Positions 62,576-64,000 of a stretch of DNA of 64,000 nt are shown here, one piece after another. The DNA is from Primorskyibacter flagellatus. Its GTDB lineage: Bacteria; Pseudomonadota; Alphaproteobacteria; Rhodobacterales; Rhodobacteraceae. The notes beneath the pieces are model-generated. The model did not search any database. It was not told the DNA's origin and saw only the letters and a list, made by a program, of their open reading frames with translations. Within the stretch, counting starts at the first letter, position 1. The number at the start of each line of letters is the position of its first letter. Where the stretch lies: NCBI RefSeq assembly GCF_014638275.1, contig NZ_BMFJ01000001.1, positions 980,338-1,044,337 on the forward strand, read 5' to 3'. The position numbers and the translations under genes were made by a program.

Positions 62576-63574
62576 TCATGCTCCGAGCGCGCGCGCCATT
62601 TCCGGCGCGAAATAGGTCAGGATCCCGTCGCAACCGGCGCGCTTTAAGCAGAGCAGGCTTTCGGCCATCGCGCGCTCTCCGTCGATCCAGCCGTTCTGCA
62701 CGGCGGCCCTGATCATCGCGTATTCGCCGGACACCTGATAGGCGAAGGTCGGCACCTCCAGTTCCCGTTTCACCCGGGAGCAGATGTCGAGATAGGGCAT
62801 GCCGGGTTTGACCATGACCCAGTCCGCGCCTTCGGTAATGTCGCGGGTGACCAGTCGCAGGGCCTCGTCCGAATTGGCGGCGTTCATCTGGTAGGTCTTC
62901 TTGTCGCCCTTCAGCGCCCCGGTCGCGCCGACCGCGTCACGGAACGGCCCGTAGAAGGCAGAGGCGTATTTCGCCGCGTAGGACAGGATCAGGACGTTGT
63001 GGTGCCCCCCGGCTTCGAGCGCGTTGCGCATCGCGGCGATCCGGCCGTCCATCATGTCCGAAGGGCCGATGATGTCCGCCCCGGCCTCTGCCTGGCTCAG
63101 CGTCTGCTTTACCAGCGCCTCGATGGTTTCGTCGTTGCGAATCTCTCCGTCCACGACAAAGCCGTCGTGTCCGTCGATATTGTAGGGGTCGAGCGCCACG
63201 TCGGTCATGATCGCCAGGTCCGGCCGCACAGCCTTGATCGCGCGGATGGCCCGGTTGGTCAGGTTCTCCGGGTTCCAGGCTTCTGCGCAGTCCTTCGTAC
63301 GCTTCTCCATGGGCGTGTAGGGAAACAGGCAGATCGCCGGGATACCAAGGTCCGCCGCCTCCTTCGCCGCCTCAGTCACGCGGTCCACAGAGCGGCGGAG
63401 CACGCCGGGCATGGAGGCGACGGGGTCTTCCACGCCTTCGCCCTCTGTCAGGAAGACCGGCCAGATCAGGTCGTTCACCGACACCTCGTTCTCCGCCATC
63501 AGGGCGCGGATCGCCGGAGATTTCCGGGCACGGCGGAAGCGTGCGGCGGGGAAAGGGGCGGTGAGCTTCGACAT
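62576..63574 (-). CDS. hemB: Porphobilinogen synthase (delta-aminolevulinic acid dehydratase)
   Basis: A 332-residue HemB, which joins two 5-aminolevulinate molecules in tetrapyrrole synthesis. The two Schiff-base lysines are Lys202 (SYAAKYASAFYGPFRD) and Lys256 (VMVKPGMPYLD). The metal-site region reads DVALDPYNIDGHDG, so the three zinc cysteines of the animal/E. coli type are replaced; this is the Mg-type or metal-independent group seen in Rhodobacter. ATG 63574 is preceded by CAGGAAG. Divergent from the membrane gene at the right edge. Confidence 0.95.
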   Translation of the reverse strand: MSKLTAPFPAARFRRARKSPAIRALMAENEVSVNDLIWPVFLTEGEGVEDPVASMPGVLRRSVDRVTEAAKEAADLGIPAICLFPYTPMEKRTKDCAEAWNPENLTNRAIRAIKAVRPDLAIMTDVALDPYNIDGHDGFVVDGEIRNDETIEALVKQTLSQAEAGADIIGPSDMMDGRIAAMRNALEAGGHHNVLILSYAAKYASAFYGPFRDAVGATGALKGDKKTYQMNAANSDEALRLVTRDITEGADWVMVKPGMPYLDICSRVKRELEVPTFAYQVSGEYAMIRAAVQNGWIDGERAMAESLLCLKRAGCDGILTYFAPEMARALGA

Positions 63575-63718
63575 CGGGGCTTCCTGTCTTGATCCGGCGG
63601 CAAAGGGGTGGCATGGAATGGGTCGCATAACAAGTGGGCCACCCCCGTCAAAGTGCCGCGCCCGACGCGCGGCCGGGACCCGGGCCTCGGGCCAGGGGCG
63701 AGGGACAGGAGCCGCGGT

Positions 63719-64000
63719 TTGGATCTCAGGCAGACCATTTTCGAAGTCATCGACATGCGCAGCTTCTCGAACCTCTGGTTCTGGATCGCGCTCGCGGTGA
63801 TGTGGTCGACGGCCAGCCACTGGGTTCTTGGCGTGCCCTGGGACCTGATCACCCGCGCCCGGCGCAAGGGTGGCCCTGCGGAACGTGACGTGGCGCTGCT
63901 GGTGCAGGTCTATGTGAACCGCATCCTGCATGTGGCCGAGGTGTCGGGACTGGTGATGACGGTGCTGATCTGCTTCGTGCTGACGGCGCTGGCGATCCTG
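63719..64000 (+). CDS. Membrane protein, Rhodobacterales type, cut by the right edge
   Basis: At least 94 residues. I chose TTG 63719, giving MDLRQTIFEVIDMRSFSNLW, because CAGGAG lies eight to nine bases upstream; an ATG at 63755 starts inside this conserved-looking part. Two membrane spans are visible (NLWFWIALAVMWSTASHWVL and SGLVMTVLICFVLTALAIL). Similar roseobacter proteins are labelled component of SufBCD complex, a name I recall but cannot verify and which the sequence does not explain. The 3' end is outside the window. Confidence 0.7.
   Translation, partial: MDLRQTIFEVIDMRSFSNLWFWIALAVMWSTASHWVLGVPWDLITRARRKGGPAERDVALLVQVYVNRILHVAEVSGLVMTVLICFVLTALAIL

Overview
The window looks like a chromosomal segment of a marine Rhodobacteraceae (Roseobacter-type alphaproteobacterium). 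Supporting signs are the high GC with strongly GC-ending codons, RTX exoproteins carrying a C-terminal Hint domain, a VPLPA-type C-terminal sorting tail, an IalB-family protein, a fused double cold-shock protein, a long B12-dependent ribonucleotide reductase, an nnr/glnB-glnA arrangement, and a cysteine-poor HemB. This assignment is inference from gene families; no rRNA is present.

Layout. 0-4.3 kb: 3' part of a large cadherin-like/RTX/Hint exoprotein, a possible 31-residue membrane peptide, a RidA homologue lacking the usual arginine, and a DksA/TraR zinc-finger protein. 4.3-11.5 kb: a MocA-like nucleotidyltransferase behind a dimethylglycine-dehydrogenase-like flavoprotein, a DUF2254 membrane protein, an alpha/beta-hydrolase-OsmC fusion, a heme-dependent oxidative N-demethylase-like protein and an unknown membrane-tailed protein. 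11.8-15.6 kb: nitrogen control (glnB-glnA, leftward) divergent from the NAD(P)HX repair enzyme. 15.8-20 kb: a stand-alone Hint domain protein, tRNA-Leu, trigger factor, a small secreted protein, a DUF1330 protein and a glycosyltransferase-like protein. 20.2-21.5 kb: rpsF-rpsR-rplI. 22-26 kb: a VOC/TetR divergent pair with a clear palindrome, then fabD-fabG-EamA. 26-31 kb: an RND efflux pair with a divergent control region. 31-35 kb: yfgM-like gene, bamB and der in the classical order. 35-41 kb: an intradiol dioxygenase, EF-hand protein, serS, metallophosphoesterase/lipid kinase pair and a PRC-barrel protein with tandem peptide repeats. 41-47 kb: pdxA, then lpxD-ACP-KAS, an L,D-transpeptidase and a divergent DUF882 protein. 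47-54 kb: IalB, HerA-like ATPase, fabI-lysE-gpt, pdxH, and cold-shock/DUF192. 54-64 kb: tRNA-Pro, a vWA surface protein, nrdJ with a low-GC orphan gene behind it, a ThDP enzyme, a SYLF lipoprotein, hemB and the start of a membrane protein cut by the right edge.

Most genes are core metabolism and envelope functions. No prophage, insertion sequence, CRISPR array or recognised defence island was found. The items most worth a second look are a short dispersed repeat family (four copies, one translated inside nnr and one placed at the fabG ribosome-binding site), a Hint domain that has lost its nucleophilic cysteine, the dedicated ACP/KAS pair joined to lpxD, the low-GC orphan gene sharing the nrdJ transcript, and the structured leader in front of the HerA-like ATPase. 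All coordinates, hairpins and motif calls were made by eye; no alignment or search was run.
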